Below, in pieces: positions 17,250 through 25,700 of a DNA stretch of 64,000 bases. The stretch lies in NCBI GenBank assembly GCA_020062665.1, contig JAGUVW010000050.1, forward strand, positions 1 to 64,000. Direction: 5' to 3'. A program made the translations under genes and the position numbers. The notes under the pieces are model-generated. The model saw only the letters and a program-made list of their open reading frames with translations, had not been told where the DNA came from and did no database searches. Numbering within the stretch: position 1 is the first letter of the stretch; every line of letters starts with the position of its first letter. This DNA comes from Pseudomonadales bacterium (GTDB taxonomy: Bacteria > Pseudomonadota > Gammaproteobacteria > Pseudomonadales > Ketobacteraceae).

Positions 17250-19673
17250 GTGCATACTTCATCGGAACTGCAAGGCTTTCTGCTCACGCGACAGTGGCGC
17301 GAGCAGGACGACGGCCTGCAATTCTGCTACTGGATTGCCACCGCGCGAGGTCCGCGCCGTATTCTGATCAGCGGTCAGGAGGCGGTGTGTTTTTTTCCTC
17401 AGTCCCTGCAGCGTGAACTGGAAAAAGCATTGGCGCCGCTGAGTGGATGGCGCACCCGGCCGCTGGCGTTGCAGTCCTTCGATCACCAGCCGGTGGCAGC
17501 GCTGTACTGCCGCAGCATGCGCACGTTGCAGCGCTGTCGTGATGTGTTGGAAGCGGCAGGCATTTCGTTGTGGGAAGCGGATATCCGCCCGGTGGATCGC
17601 TACCTGAGCGAGCGTTTCATCAATGGTGAGCTGTGGGTGCAGGGTAGCGAGTTGCAGGCCACGACGTTGCACAATCCACGCTTGCTGAAAGGTGAGCGCT
17701 GGGAGCCCGCGCTGAACATGGTGTCGCTGGATATCGAAACCGCGCTGGATGGTTCGCAGCTTTATTCCATCGCCGTGCACAGCGCCGGCGCGCAGCAGGT
17801 CTGGATGATTGGCGAGCCGCAGCCGGTGGATGATGTGCCGGTGATCTGGTGTGAATCGGAATCGGCGCTGCTGACACAGTTCCTGCACTGGTTGCAGCGG
17901 TACGACCCCGATATCCTGATCGGCTGGAGCGTGGTGAATTTCGATCTGAAATTCCTCCAGCAACGCTGCGACCAATTGCGTATCCCGTTTACCCTTGGCC
18001 GCGACAATGAGTTGCCGGAGTGGCGCCAGGCCCGTGACGAAAGCCAGCACCTTTTCATTCTGGTGCCCGGCCGGGTGGTGCTCGACGGCATCGACACACT
18101 GAAAGCCGCCACGTGGAATTTTGAATCCTTCTCGCTGGAATCGGTTGCGCAGGAATTGCTGGGGCGCGGCAAGCTGATTCACGACGTCGACCAGCGCGGC
18201 GCGGAAATTACCCGGCTGTTCCAGCAGGATAAACCGGCGCTGGCCCGCTACAACCTGGAAGACTGCGTGCTGGTGACGGACATTTTCGCCAAGGCGGATC
18301 TGCTGGCGTTTGCGCTGGAACGGTCGCGCCTGACCGGCCTGCCGCTGGACAAGGTGGGTGGCTCGGTGGCGGCGTTCGAGAATCTGTATCTGCCGCGCCT
18401 GCACCGCGCCGGCTATGTGGCGCCCAATATCGGTGATGTGGAAAGCGATATCGCCGCGCCGGGCGGCTACGTGATGGAATCGCGGCCCGGTTTGTATGAG
18501 CACGTGCTGGTGCTGGATTTCAAGAGCCTGTATCCCAGCATCATCCGCACGTTTCGCATCGATCCGCTGTCGTTGTGGCGCGGATTGCAGGTGGATGATC
18601 TGAAGGGCCTGTCGCCGGAAATCTTTCATCGCAAAAAGTCGGACCGAAACAGTGTCGGCGCCGATTGCATTCCCGGTTTCAACGGCGCGGTGTTCAGCAA
18701 ACGTGATCACCTGCTGCCCGAGATCATCGAGCAGCTCTGGCAGGCCCGTGACGCCGCGAAAAAAGTCCGCAACGCGCCGCTGTCGCAAGCGATCAAAATC
18801 ATCATGAATTCGTTTTACGGTGTGCTGGGAACGCCGCTGTGCCGGTTCTTCGATCCGCGTCTGTCCAGCTCCATTACGCTGCGCGGCCACGACATCATGC
18901 AGCAGACCCGGCAGCTCATCGAGCAGCGTGGCTATACGGTGATTTACGGCGACACGGATTCAGTGTTCGTCTGGCTGCAAGGGCTGAAAAATGCTGACGA
19001 GGCGGACGTCATTGGAACTGATCTTGCGCGTTATCTGAATGAGTGGTGGAAGCAAACCCTGCAAGCCGTGTTCGGGCTGGAATCCGCGCTGGAGCTGCAG
19101 TACGAAACCCACTACCAGCGCTTCTTCATGCCCACCATGCGTGGCTCCGACGCCGGCAGCAAAAAGCGTTACGCAGGATTGATTCGCCGTGGTGGCGAGG
19201 AAAAGCTGGTGTTCAAGGGACTGGAGAACGTGCGCACTGACTGGACGCCGCTCGCACGCCGCGTGCAGTACGACGTGTTCTGGAAAATCTTTCACGACGA
19301 AGATGTGGAAGGCTATCTGCAGCAGGTGGTGGCGCAGCTGAAAGCGGGGGAGCTGGATGACGAACTAGTTTACCGCAAACGCATCCGGCGCCGGCTGGCG
19401 GACTACCAGAAGAACGTGCCGCCCCATGCCCAGGCTGCCAAGAAGGCGGATCAGTATCTGCGGGACAGTGGGCGGGACGCACGCTATGTGCGGGGTGGCT
19501 GGGTCAGTTACTTCATGACGCTGAACGGGCCGGAGCCGGTGGAATGCCGTTCCTCACGGTTCGATTACGATCACTATCTGCAACGCCAGCTGGCGCCAGC
19601 GGTGGATGGGATTCTGCAATGTCGCAACCAGTCGCTGGAAGGACTGCTGCAGTCGCAGATGACGCTTTTCTAG
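17250..19673 (+). CDS. polB: DNA polymerase II (family B)
   Basis: Translesion and replication-restart polymerase of about 807 residues (E. coli 783). The start is placed at GTG 17250, one base after the xthA stop; upstream in-frame codons lie inside xthA. Exonuclease motifs are DIE (161-163), NFD (230-232) and YNLED (334-338). Polymerase motifs are DFKSLYPS (423-430), NSFYG (520-524) and YGDTDS (566-571). All catalytic residues are intact, so proofreading and synthesis are both expected. In E. coli the gene is SOS-controlled; I see no LexA box between xthA and polB, and here it probably depends on the xthA promoter. Confidence 0.93.
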   Translation: MHTSSELQGFLLTRQWREQDDGLQFCYWIATARGPRRILISGQEAVCFFPQSLQRELEKALAPLSGWRTRPLALQSFDHQPVAALYCRSMRTLQRCRDVLEAAGISLWEADIRPVDRYLSERFINGELWVQGSELQATTLHNPRLLKGERWEPALNMVSLDIETALDGSQLYSIAVHSAGAQQVWMIGEPQPVDDVPVIWCESESALLTQFLHWLQRYDPDILIGWSVVNFDLKFLQQRCDQLRIPFTLGRDNELPEWRQARDESQHLFILVPGRVVLDGIDTLKAATWNFESFSLESVAQELLGRGKLIHDVDQRGAEITRLFQQDKPALARYNLEDCVLVTDIFAKADLLAFALERSRLTGLPLDKVGGSVAAFENLYLPRLHRAGYVAPNIGDVESDIAAPGGYVMESRPGLYEHVLVLDFKSLYPSIIRTFRIDPLSLWRGLQVDDLKGLSPEIFHRKKSDRNSVGADCIPGFNGAVFSKRDHLLPEIIEQLWQARDAAKKVRNAPLSQAIKIIMNSFYGVLGTPLCRFFDPRLSSSITLRGHDIMQQTRQLIEQRGYTVIYGDTDSVFVWLQGLKNADEADVIGTDLARYLNEWWKQTLQAVFGLESALELQYETHYQRFFMPTMRGSDAGSKKRYAGLIRRGGEEKLVFKGLENVRTDWTPLARRVQYDVFWKIFHDEDVEGYLQQVVAQLKAGELDDELVYRKRIRRRLADYQKNVPPHAQAAKKADQYLRDSGRDARYVRGGWVSYFMTLNGPEPVECRSSRFDYDHYLQRQLAPAVDGILQCRNQSLEGLLQSQMTLF

Positions 19674-19680
19674 TAAGGGA

Positions 19681-19802
19681 GAACAATCAGCGAGTGCGGG
19701 ACTCTAAATCTGGACGCTCTGCGACATGGATGTCGCGGAGCAGCCCCCATGGACGGGTTTACGGCGTGTCCAGATTTAGAGTCCCGCACTCGCTGATTGT
19801 TC
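19681..19802. repeat. 122-bp palindrome with perfect 35-bp inverted arms
   Basis: The left arm 19681-19715 and right arm 19768-19802 are perfect inverted repeats of 35 bases. They enclose a 52-base centre that itself has a near-perfect hairpin (about 19717-19742, arms GCTCTGCGACAT and ATGTCGCGGAGC). It begins eight bases after the polB stop and ends eight bases before the tesB stop, exactly between two convergent genes. It may be a MITE-like or REP-like mobile intergenic element that also ends transcription from both sides. There is no long U-tract. Confidence 0.9.
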
Positions 19803-19809
19803 GCGCATT

Positions 19810-20670
19810 TCACTTCCGCACTCGCATCAACCCTTCCTGACACACCGACGCCACCAGCTTGCCATTCTGGTAGATCTGACCGCGGTTAAACGCGCGGGCG
19901 CTCATCGCAGCTGGACTTTCCGTGTCGTAGAGCAGCCATTCATCCGCGCGGAATGGATGGTGAAACCACAGCGTGTGATCCAGACTTGCCGCCTGCACCG
20001 TGGGATCGGCAAACGACAGGCCGTGGCGAATCATCCCGGTTCCCAGCAAGCCAAAATCCGATGCATACGTCAGCAGGGCCTGGTGAGTGGCCAGATCGTC
20101 TCCCACCGGCCCGTCTGCACGAAACCAGGCCTGCCGGCGCGGCTCACGGGGTTCCGGTTTCAGAAAATCCGAGGGGTTCACCGGGCGGATATCAATGGGT
20201 CGTCGCTGGGTGAACACCGCCCGCAACCGCTCCGGGAGCCGATCAGCCATCTTCAGGCGCAGGGAATATTCGGATTCCAGAGATTCCGGCGGCGGCACGT
20301 CGGGCGCCTGGGCCGCCTGATGCTCCAGGCCGCGCTCGATCACCTGGAACGACGCCGACAGATTGAAAATCGCCTCGCCATTCTGGATCGCCACCACCCG
20401 GCGGGTGGTAAAGCTGCCGCCATCACGGATGCGATCCACTTCGTACACGATCGGGATATTGATATCGCCTGGACGCAGGAAGTAAGCGTGCAGGGAATGG
20501 CAATGACGCTTTTCTGATTGCGTGTGATAGGCCGCCATCAGCGCCTGGGCCAGCACCTGGCCGCCGAAAACGCTGCGGCCACCCACGTCCCGGCTTTCGC
20601 CGCGAAACAGGTTCACCTCAATGGTTTCCAGGTTCAGCAGTCGAACCAGTTCCTCAACCAGATTGCTCAT
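19810..20670 (-). CDS. tesB: Acyl-CoA thioesterase II
   Basis: Double-hotdog thioesterase of 286 residues, the same length as E. coli TesB, hydrolysing medium- and long-chain acyl-CoA. Recognisable segments are VFGGQVLAQAL, HSLHAYFLRPGD and the C-terminal DHTLWFHHPFRADEWLLY. ATG 20670 has AGGAG five bases upstream; the GTG at 20676 overlaps that site and is rejected. A single-gene unit flanked by the giant palindrome downstream. Confidence 0.93.
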   Translation of the reverse strand: MSNLVEELVRLLNLETIEVNLFRGESRDVGGRSVFGGQVLAQALMAAYHTQSEKRHCHSLHAYFLRPGDINIPIVYEVDRIRDGGSFTTRRVVAIQNGEAIFNLSASFQVIERGLEHQAAQAPDVPPPESLESEYSLRLKMADRLPERLRAVFTQRRPIDIRPVNPSDFLKPEPREPRRQAWFRADGPVGDDLATHQALLTYASDFGLLGTGMIRHGLSFADPTVQAASLDHTLWFHHPFRADEWLLYDTESPAAMSARAFNRGQIYQNGKLVASVCQEGLMRVRK

Positions 20671-20708
20671 GGGCACTCCTCATACTGCTGCAAGGGCGTG
20701 GAAAACAG

Positions 20709-20732
20709 AAAAGGCAGCCTGGGCTGCCTTTT
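20709..20732 (-). terminator. Rho-independent terminator after TRAP permease gene
   Basis: GGCAGCC (20713-20719) pairs with GGCTGCC (20722-20728), flanked by AAAA and TTTT. On the minus strand the hairpin is followed by TTTTCTGTTTT, fitting termination 22 bases after the permease stop. Confidence 0.85.
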
Positions 20733-20754
20733 GTCTGCTCAGGTCAGGATGAAA

Positions 20755-22827
20755 TTATAACAGCCTCATATAAACCAGCGGGCCGAATGCCACCAGCAGC
20801 AGCGAGATGGTCATCACCGTCAGTGGCAGCAGGTAGCGTTCATGGCGCATCCAGAAGTTGCCCCCGGCTGATTCCTGTTTCGCCAGTTCGATTTCCTTCT
20901 CGCCCACTACCTGACGGGTGAGCAGGTGGTTCACCGCCACGGGCGGGCTCAGATAACCCAGCTCGAACGCCACCAGCACGATCATCCAGAAGTGCAGCGG
21001 GTCGATGCCTTGGGCGTAAGCGGCCTGCGCCACCGTGCCGGACACCAGGATAATGGCACCGAACGGATCCATGATCATACCCAGGAACACCAGCAGGGCC
21101 ACCAGCGCCGCCATGGCCGACCAGATGTTGGTGAAGATATTGCCTTGATCGGTGGCGGCCTGAATGATGCCGGAATCCTCGATCACACCGCCGGAGGTGA
21201 GACCCAGCGCCATCAGCATGGTCAGCGCGCCGATGTGCACCGTGGCGTTGGTAGTGGCCACCCGGATGGAGCCTTCCACGTTGGGCGCCCGCTCGTTGTC
21301 GTGATAGTCGTCAGCCTTTTCCATTGGCTCGCCCATCCAGCGCTCATACATCAGGAAGCCCAGCAGAATCACTGGCAACAAATAAGGCGCAGAGTGTTCG
21401 TCCAGATGGGCATTCAGGCCGAATGCGTAGAACAGGGCGACCAGCACAAACACCAGCACGTAGGGCAGCAGCGGTTTGAACGCTTCCAGGCTGGGCACCA
21501 GCGCTTCTGAAACCGGCGCTACCTTCATTGGGCCGCGCTTGGCGATCAGCGCCACCAGGAAAAACAGGCCGGCGGTCAGCAGGAAGATTTTGGAGCCCCA
21601 GCCATACATCATGTCGGTGGTGACTTCCTTGTTCAGTACCGCGATCAGCAGCACCAGCAGGCAGGGCCGCAGCACCACACCCAGGCTGCCGCTCATGGCG
21701 GTGGCCGCCAGTGCCAGCTGGCGACGGGCGCCCACGCGACGCAACTCGGTGTAAATCACCGCACCCATCGCGATCAGGATGATACCCGAAGCGCCGGTGT
21801 AAGCTGTCGGCACCGCCATTACCACCACTGCCACGAAGGCCAGCAGTTCGGGTGGCAGACGCCAGGGTTTGAAGATGCGGAACACGAATTCACCCACAAA
21901 AGTCTGCTTTAACAGCATGCCCACCCAGATGTACAGGCCGACAGCCAGATAGATCGACGACGTGTCCATGATCTTGTCGACGAACAGCACCATGCCTTGG
22001 GGATTGTTGTGGGACAGGATGTAGAAATTGGCGGAGCTGAACGCCATGTAACAATACAGCGGCACGGACAGCAATGACTTGAGGAAGGAACCGCCGGGCT
22101 GGGCGTCAGCAGGAATCCGGAAAATCTGCACGAGCGTCACCAATGCCAGCATGCTGAACCCGATCAGATAGGCCCAGCGTATGGTCTCGTTGAGAATGAC
22201 GGTGCCTGACAGCCAGCCATTGTTGAGGTAGTGATATGAAGAGTACGCCAGCGCGGATGTGGCAATGAACTGCGCGGTTGCACCCACCCGGTGATCCATG
22301 CGCGTCTGCATGGGGCGCAGTCCGATATGGTGATAGGTCAGCGTGGCGGTCAGTGCGCAGATGAATACCATTAACACCAGCATGTTGCTCTGATTGTCGC
22401 GGCTGAACTGCGACAGCCAGGATAGCGCGCGATCGACACTGCGGAACGCCAACACGCTGTCGCTCATCTGCGCCTGAACCCGCACAACGGCTTCATGCTT
22501 TTCCAGGCAGATGGCTTTTTCATTCAGCACCGATTGGCGCGTGGCCTCCGGGTCCGGCGCATCGAAAATACCGCCAAAGGGATCATCGGACGAGGCGTTG
22601 AGGATTTCATTGACCCGCGCATCCACATCGATATTGGGATCGCAGGTGGGCTTGACCAGATCCAGGCGTAGCAGGTGATAGTCAGACCAGATGTGATTGC
22701 CCAAGCGGTTGATCTGGGCGTTGATGTTCTCACCGACTGCAAGCAGGATCACCAGCAGCAGGATCACGAAGATAGGGAATGAAGAAACCCATTCGCGCAG
22801 ATTGCGATTAAAAATGGATACGTTCAT
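20755..22827 (-). CDS. TRAP-type transporter, fused small/large permease
   Basis: Secondary transporter membrane subunit of 690 residues. The C-terminal two thirds resemble DctM large permeases (TAYTGASGIILIAMGAV, FLGMIMDPFGAIIL, FELGYLSPPVAVN). The N-terminal 260 residues begin with a membrane helix (15-35), a soluble loop with several Cys, then four helices, like an inserted DctQ-type subunit. This suggests a natural Q-M fusion. It is about 320 bases downstream of the solute-binding gene, behind a terminator, so it probably has its own promoter. Substrate unknown; the family uses sodium or proton gradients to import carboxylates and other small organics. Confidence 0.8.
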   Translation of the reverse strand: MNVSIFNRNLREWVSSFPIFVILLLVILLAVGENINAQINRLGNHIWSDYHLLRLDLVKPTCDPNIDVDARVNEILNASSDDPFGGIFDAPDPEATRQSVLNEKAICLEKHEAVVRVQAQMSDSVLAFRSVDRALSWLSQFSRDNQSNMLVLMVFICALTATLTYHHIGLRPMQTRMDHRVGATAQFIATSALAYSSYHYLNNGWLSGTVILNETIRWAYLIGFSMLALVTLVQIFRIPADAQPGGSFLKSLLSVPLYCYMAFSSANFYILSHNNPQGMVLFVDKIMDTSSIYLAVGLYIWVGMLLKQTFVGEFVFRIFKPWRLPPELLAFVAVVVMAVPTAYTGASGIILIAMGAVIYTELRRVGARRQLALAATAMSGSLGVVLRPCLLVLLIAVLNKEVTTDMMYGWGSKIFLLTAGLFFLVALIAKRGPMKVAPVSEALVPSLEAFKPLLPYVLVFVLVALFYAFGLNAHLDEHSAPYLLPVILLGFLMYERWMGEPMEKADDYHDNERAPNVEGSIRVATTNATVHIGALTMLMALGLTSGGVIEDSGIIQAATDQGNIFTNIWSAMAALVALLVFLGMIMDPFGAIILVSGTVAQAAYAQGIDPLHFWMIVLVAFELGYLSPPVAVNHLLTRQVVGEKEIELAKQESAGGNFWMRHERYLLPLTVMTISLLLVAFGPLVYMRLL

Positions 22828-23103
22828 TGGTCACCACAATTTACTTGTTGTAATCCACGTTCTTGTCGTATTTGGAGGCGTGGCAGTCGCGAATTCGCAA
22901 CTAATCAAATTTGCTTGCAAGCCCCACAAAACCCGGTAGTCCAAATTCAGGTTGTACTTTGCAAAAACACTACAAATCCACCCAAAGAGGCCCGGATTAT
23001 AAATTTGTAAACACCGCTGTGCTACCGATCACAGATATTTAATTTGCAGCTTTATGTTAACGAAAGTGCGGTAATTGCAGTGTTTGCTCCGAACTGCAGG
23101 CAT
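22828..23103. other. Spacer upstream of TRAP permease
   Basis: AT-richer spacer between the binding-protein terminator and the permease start, long enough to hold a separate promoter. Repeated CAAA/TTTG-like tracts are present. I see no coding frame with family resemblance and no consensus promoter that I would assign. Confidence 0.4.
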
Positions 23104-23132
23104 AAAAAAAGCAGGCCGAAGCCTGCTTTTTT
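23104..23132 (-). terminator. Rho-independent terminator after solute-binding protein gene
   Basis: GCAGGC (23111-23116), loop CGAA, GCCTGC (23121-23126), with a run of A on the left that becomes a T-tract on the minus strand. Twelve bases from the stop of the binding-protein gene. Confidence 0.88.
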
Positions 23133-23143
23133 CGTGGAGCGGG

Positions 23144-24157
23144 TTATTCACGATCCTTGGCGGTACATTCAGCCAGCGCGGGTTCTTTCTGGCAGCGCAC
23201 TTTGCTCAGGAAGCTCAGCATCTTGCCGTCATAGAAGCCGTCGTTGCGCAGCTTGAGGCGCGACTGGCGGAACATTTCCATGTAGCCGACCTTGTCTTTC
23301 TCCGGAATTTCAAGCCAGTAGCCGGGTTTGATGCTCTTGGTCGAGGAATTGATGAATTCCATGAAGCGGTCGTACTGGCCCCAGATGAACTCGCGGGATT
23401 TCTGGCCGTAACCGGGCGGGAAACGGTCGTGACGGATGATCACCTGCACGGTCAGCTGGATCAGGGCGAAATTGACGATGGCGCCGTTTTCGCCCAGGCC
23501 CTTGTACAGTTCCAGTGCGTCGTAGGCAACAGCAGGAGCGCCGATGATGTCAACGCTGCCGTTGTTGAACATGGAACCGAAGTTGGTGATGGAGGCAGTG
23601 ACCGGCGACGCGCCCACGGACTCCACCATGATGGCCTGGGTTTTGTCGAAATCCAGCACGGCGAATTTCTTGCCAGCGAGTTCGCCCACGGTGTCGATCG
23701 AACGATCTTTGGTGAACAGGTATGCGGCGCCTGCGGGGCCAATACCGGCGACCTCGTATTCACCGTTCACCATCAGTGAGGCCAGTTTGGGATCGGCCAT
23801 GTACTGCAGTACGGTTTTCATGTGATCGTCGGTGGGAATGGCGCCAATGGAATCCAGCGTGCCAGTGAAGGCGTTGAAGGAGCGTCCGCGCAGGCCGGTG
23901 ATCCCCACGGCATCACAGACGCCAGCCTTGAAGTCTTCCGCCGCGATTTTCTCGTCGGTGTAGGCCTTCATTTCCAGGTCGGCACCCCATTTGGTGGCTT
24001 CCAGGCGATAGTCTTCCATCTGGGTGAACACGGGGCCGTTCTTGCCGACGATGTCCCACACGCAGAAGGTCAGCTTGTTCGCTGCTTCTGCGCTGATGGC
24101 GAATGTCAAAGTGCTTGCAGTGAGCGACCCAACGAGGGTCTTTAATAGTTTATTCAT
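23144..24157 (-). CDS. Periplasmic solute-binding protein, AdeT/TRAP type
   Basis: A 337-residue secreted protein with a Sec signal peptide ending SAEA-ANKL. The mature part (LTFCVWDIVGKNGPVF, ALELYKGLGENGAIV) resembles the AdeT1/2-type putative solute-binding family, found next to TRAP permeases. ATG 24157 is chosen because it gives a clean signal peptide and has an AAGAG upstream; the frame-open start 26 codons earlier would hide the signal. It lies 94 bases downstream of the TatT-like lipoprotein gene on the same strand. Cys residues near both ends of the mature protein could form a disulphide. Ligand unknown. Confidence 0.75.
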   Translation of the reverse strand: MNKLLKTLVGSLTASTLTFAISAEAANKLTFCVWDIVGKNGPVFTQMEDYRLEATKWGADLEMKAYTDEKIAAEDFKAGVCDAVGITGLRGRSFNAFTGTLDSIGAIPTDDHMKTVLQYMADPKLASLMVNGEYEVAGIGPAGAAYLFTKDRSIDTVGELAGKKFAVLDFDKTQAIMVESVGASPVTASITNFGSMFNNGSVDIIGAPAVAYDALELYKGLGENGAIVNFALIQLTVQVIIRHDRFPPGYGQKSREFIWGQYDRFMEFINSSTKSIKPGYWLEIPEKDKVGYMEMFRQSRLKLRNDGFYDGKMLSFLSKVRCQKEPALAECTAKDRE

Positions 24158-24251
24158 GTCTCTTTCCAGAAGGCTCGGTCGCGAAAAATCCCAAAGCCGT
24201 CGGCTGAAACGCACGGATGTCTTCGTGCGCTTCACCCAGCGGCGTCAGGTG

Positions 24252-25301
24252 TTACAACAAATCATCTATCAGATTCTGATCCAGCTTTTTAGTTTCTTTT
24301 TTGTCGTCCCAGAAGGTGCCGTAAGCGCCAATCGGGGTGCGGGTGCCGGTGTTCTGCATCCACATGCGGTCGGAAATCTGCAGCAGTTGGTCACTGGCCA
24401 GCAGATCCACCAGTTTGTATTCCTTGCTGGACGCGGTGGACTTGATGGATGTAGCGTGCTCGCGCAGGATCATGCGCACGCGCTCGTTGTTGCTGGCGTT
24501 GTTGGCCACCAGCGCATCGAGAGCGGATGGGAAGCGCACGCCTTCCTGCATGCCGATTCGGCGGGCCTTGTCCATTTCAGCCCAGGGATCCATGCCTTTG
24601 GGCGTGATGCCAGGCACGATGGTCCAGAGTGCGGCGCGGATTGCCTTGGGCAGACCCCACCAGCGCTTGTTGCCTTCCGGTGTGTCCAGGCAGGCGGCAG
24701 CGCGCTCGGCCTTGGGCGCGATGCTGAAGGGCACGCCCACCTGCATGTTCGACGCCACGTCGCTCAGTGCGGCCTGCAATCCCAGGCCGGAGCCCATCAG
24801 CCAGATCAGCTGCTGGAATTCGGACTTGAACATCGGGCACTCGCCGCCGGGTTCACCCATTGCGCGCACCAGTGACTGGTAGCCGGAAAACTGACGGGTG
24901 GCGGCAATGGCGTGCCAACGCTTGGACTGGATGCGTTCGTCCTGGGCGGCGGTGATGTTTTTCTCGCGCGAATAGCGGATGAATTGCAGTTCATGCTCGA
25001 ACGCGCGGTTGGTGGCACAGGAACCGCCCACCATGGCCATCAGCACAGCGAGTTCATCGGGCGGAGTCGTTACGGTGGAGAAGGACAGCAGAAGGGGGGT
25101 CAGTGCTTCGCCCGAGGCGCAGGCGATGTAGGTGTCGTCAGTGGTGAGCAGGTAGGGCAGCATCACGTCCTGCCCGATGTTGTTCATGGTATCCCCTGTA
25201 ACCTTGTAGATTGCGGTGCTACAACCGGTCAGGGCCAATGTAGTCGCAGTCACAACAGTAACAAGGCCGCGCGTAAACGCTCGGCGAAAGCAAAAGTCCA
25301 T
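24252..25301 (-). CDS. TatT-like TRAP-associated lipoprotein
   Basis: A 349-residue lipoprotein with a signal peptide ending in the lipobox LALTGC. The start ATG 25301 has GAGGAG eight bases upstream; the frame opens 25 codons earlier without a ribosome site. The body is alpha-helical with several Cys pairs. Its position ahead of a TRAP-type binding protein and permease fits TatT, the trimeric T-component that couples binding proteins to TRAP permeases in some bacteria. I see no clean TPR consensus, so the assignment rests partly on context. Confidence 0.58.
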   Translation of the reverse strand: MDFCFRRAFTRGLVTVVTATTLALTGCSTAIYKVTGDTMNNIGQDVMLPYLLTTDDTYIACASGEALTPLLLSFSTVTTPPDELAVLMAMVGGSCATNRAFEHELQFIRYSREKNITAAQDERIQSKRWHAIAATRQFSGYQSLVRAMGEPGGECPMFKSEFQQLIWLMGSGLGLQAALSDVASNMQVGVPFSIAPKAERAAACLDTPEGNKRWWGLPKAIRAALWTIVPGITPKGMDPWAEMDKARRIGMQEGVRFPSALDALVANNASNNERVRMILREHATSIKSTASSKEYKLVDLLASDQLLQISDRMWMQNTGTRTPIGAYGTFWDDKKETKKLDQNLIDDLL

Positions 25302-25700
25302 GGAGTACTCCTCGAAGTTCCAAAATTTTATTATTTTGCCGGAGGTTTTTATTCTAAAGCGTCGCATACGGTACAACTAAGGCTCACCCTAGGCAAGGTT
25401 CCGGATACAAATCACCAGCAAAATCTCACGCATGAAACAAATGAGGTGATGTTGTGCCTATAAGTAGGAAAAGCATAGGAAAAATGCGGTTACGGGTTGT
25501 CGTGATTTGCCCATCGATAACGTGCTGTTGGTGGCTTTCATTTGCCTTGAATGGATGGGATTTCCTGTGATGCAGCGACGCGTAATGATGGGCTGTATTG
25601 ATGACTGCAAACGTTGTCAGATGCTTTCGCAAACAGGGGCGGCCGAGCGGGTTGTGTCGTGTAGAATACGCGGTTTGCCAATGCCAACAGGCTGAATGTC
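25302..25700. other. Divergent promoter region, no recognised gene
   Basis: About 400 bases between the TatT-like gene (minus) and the dinG-like gene (plus), somewhat AT-rich next to the lipoprotein. It should carry both promoters. Open frames at 25426-25720 on either strand are short, without ribosome sites, and look spurious. Confidence 0.5.
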
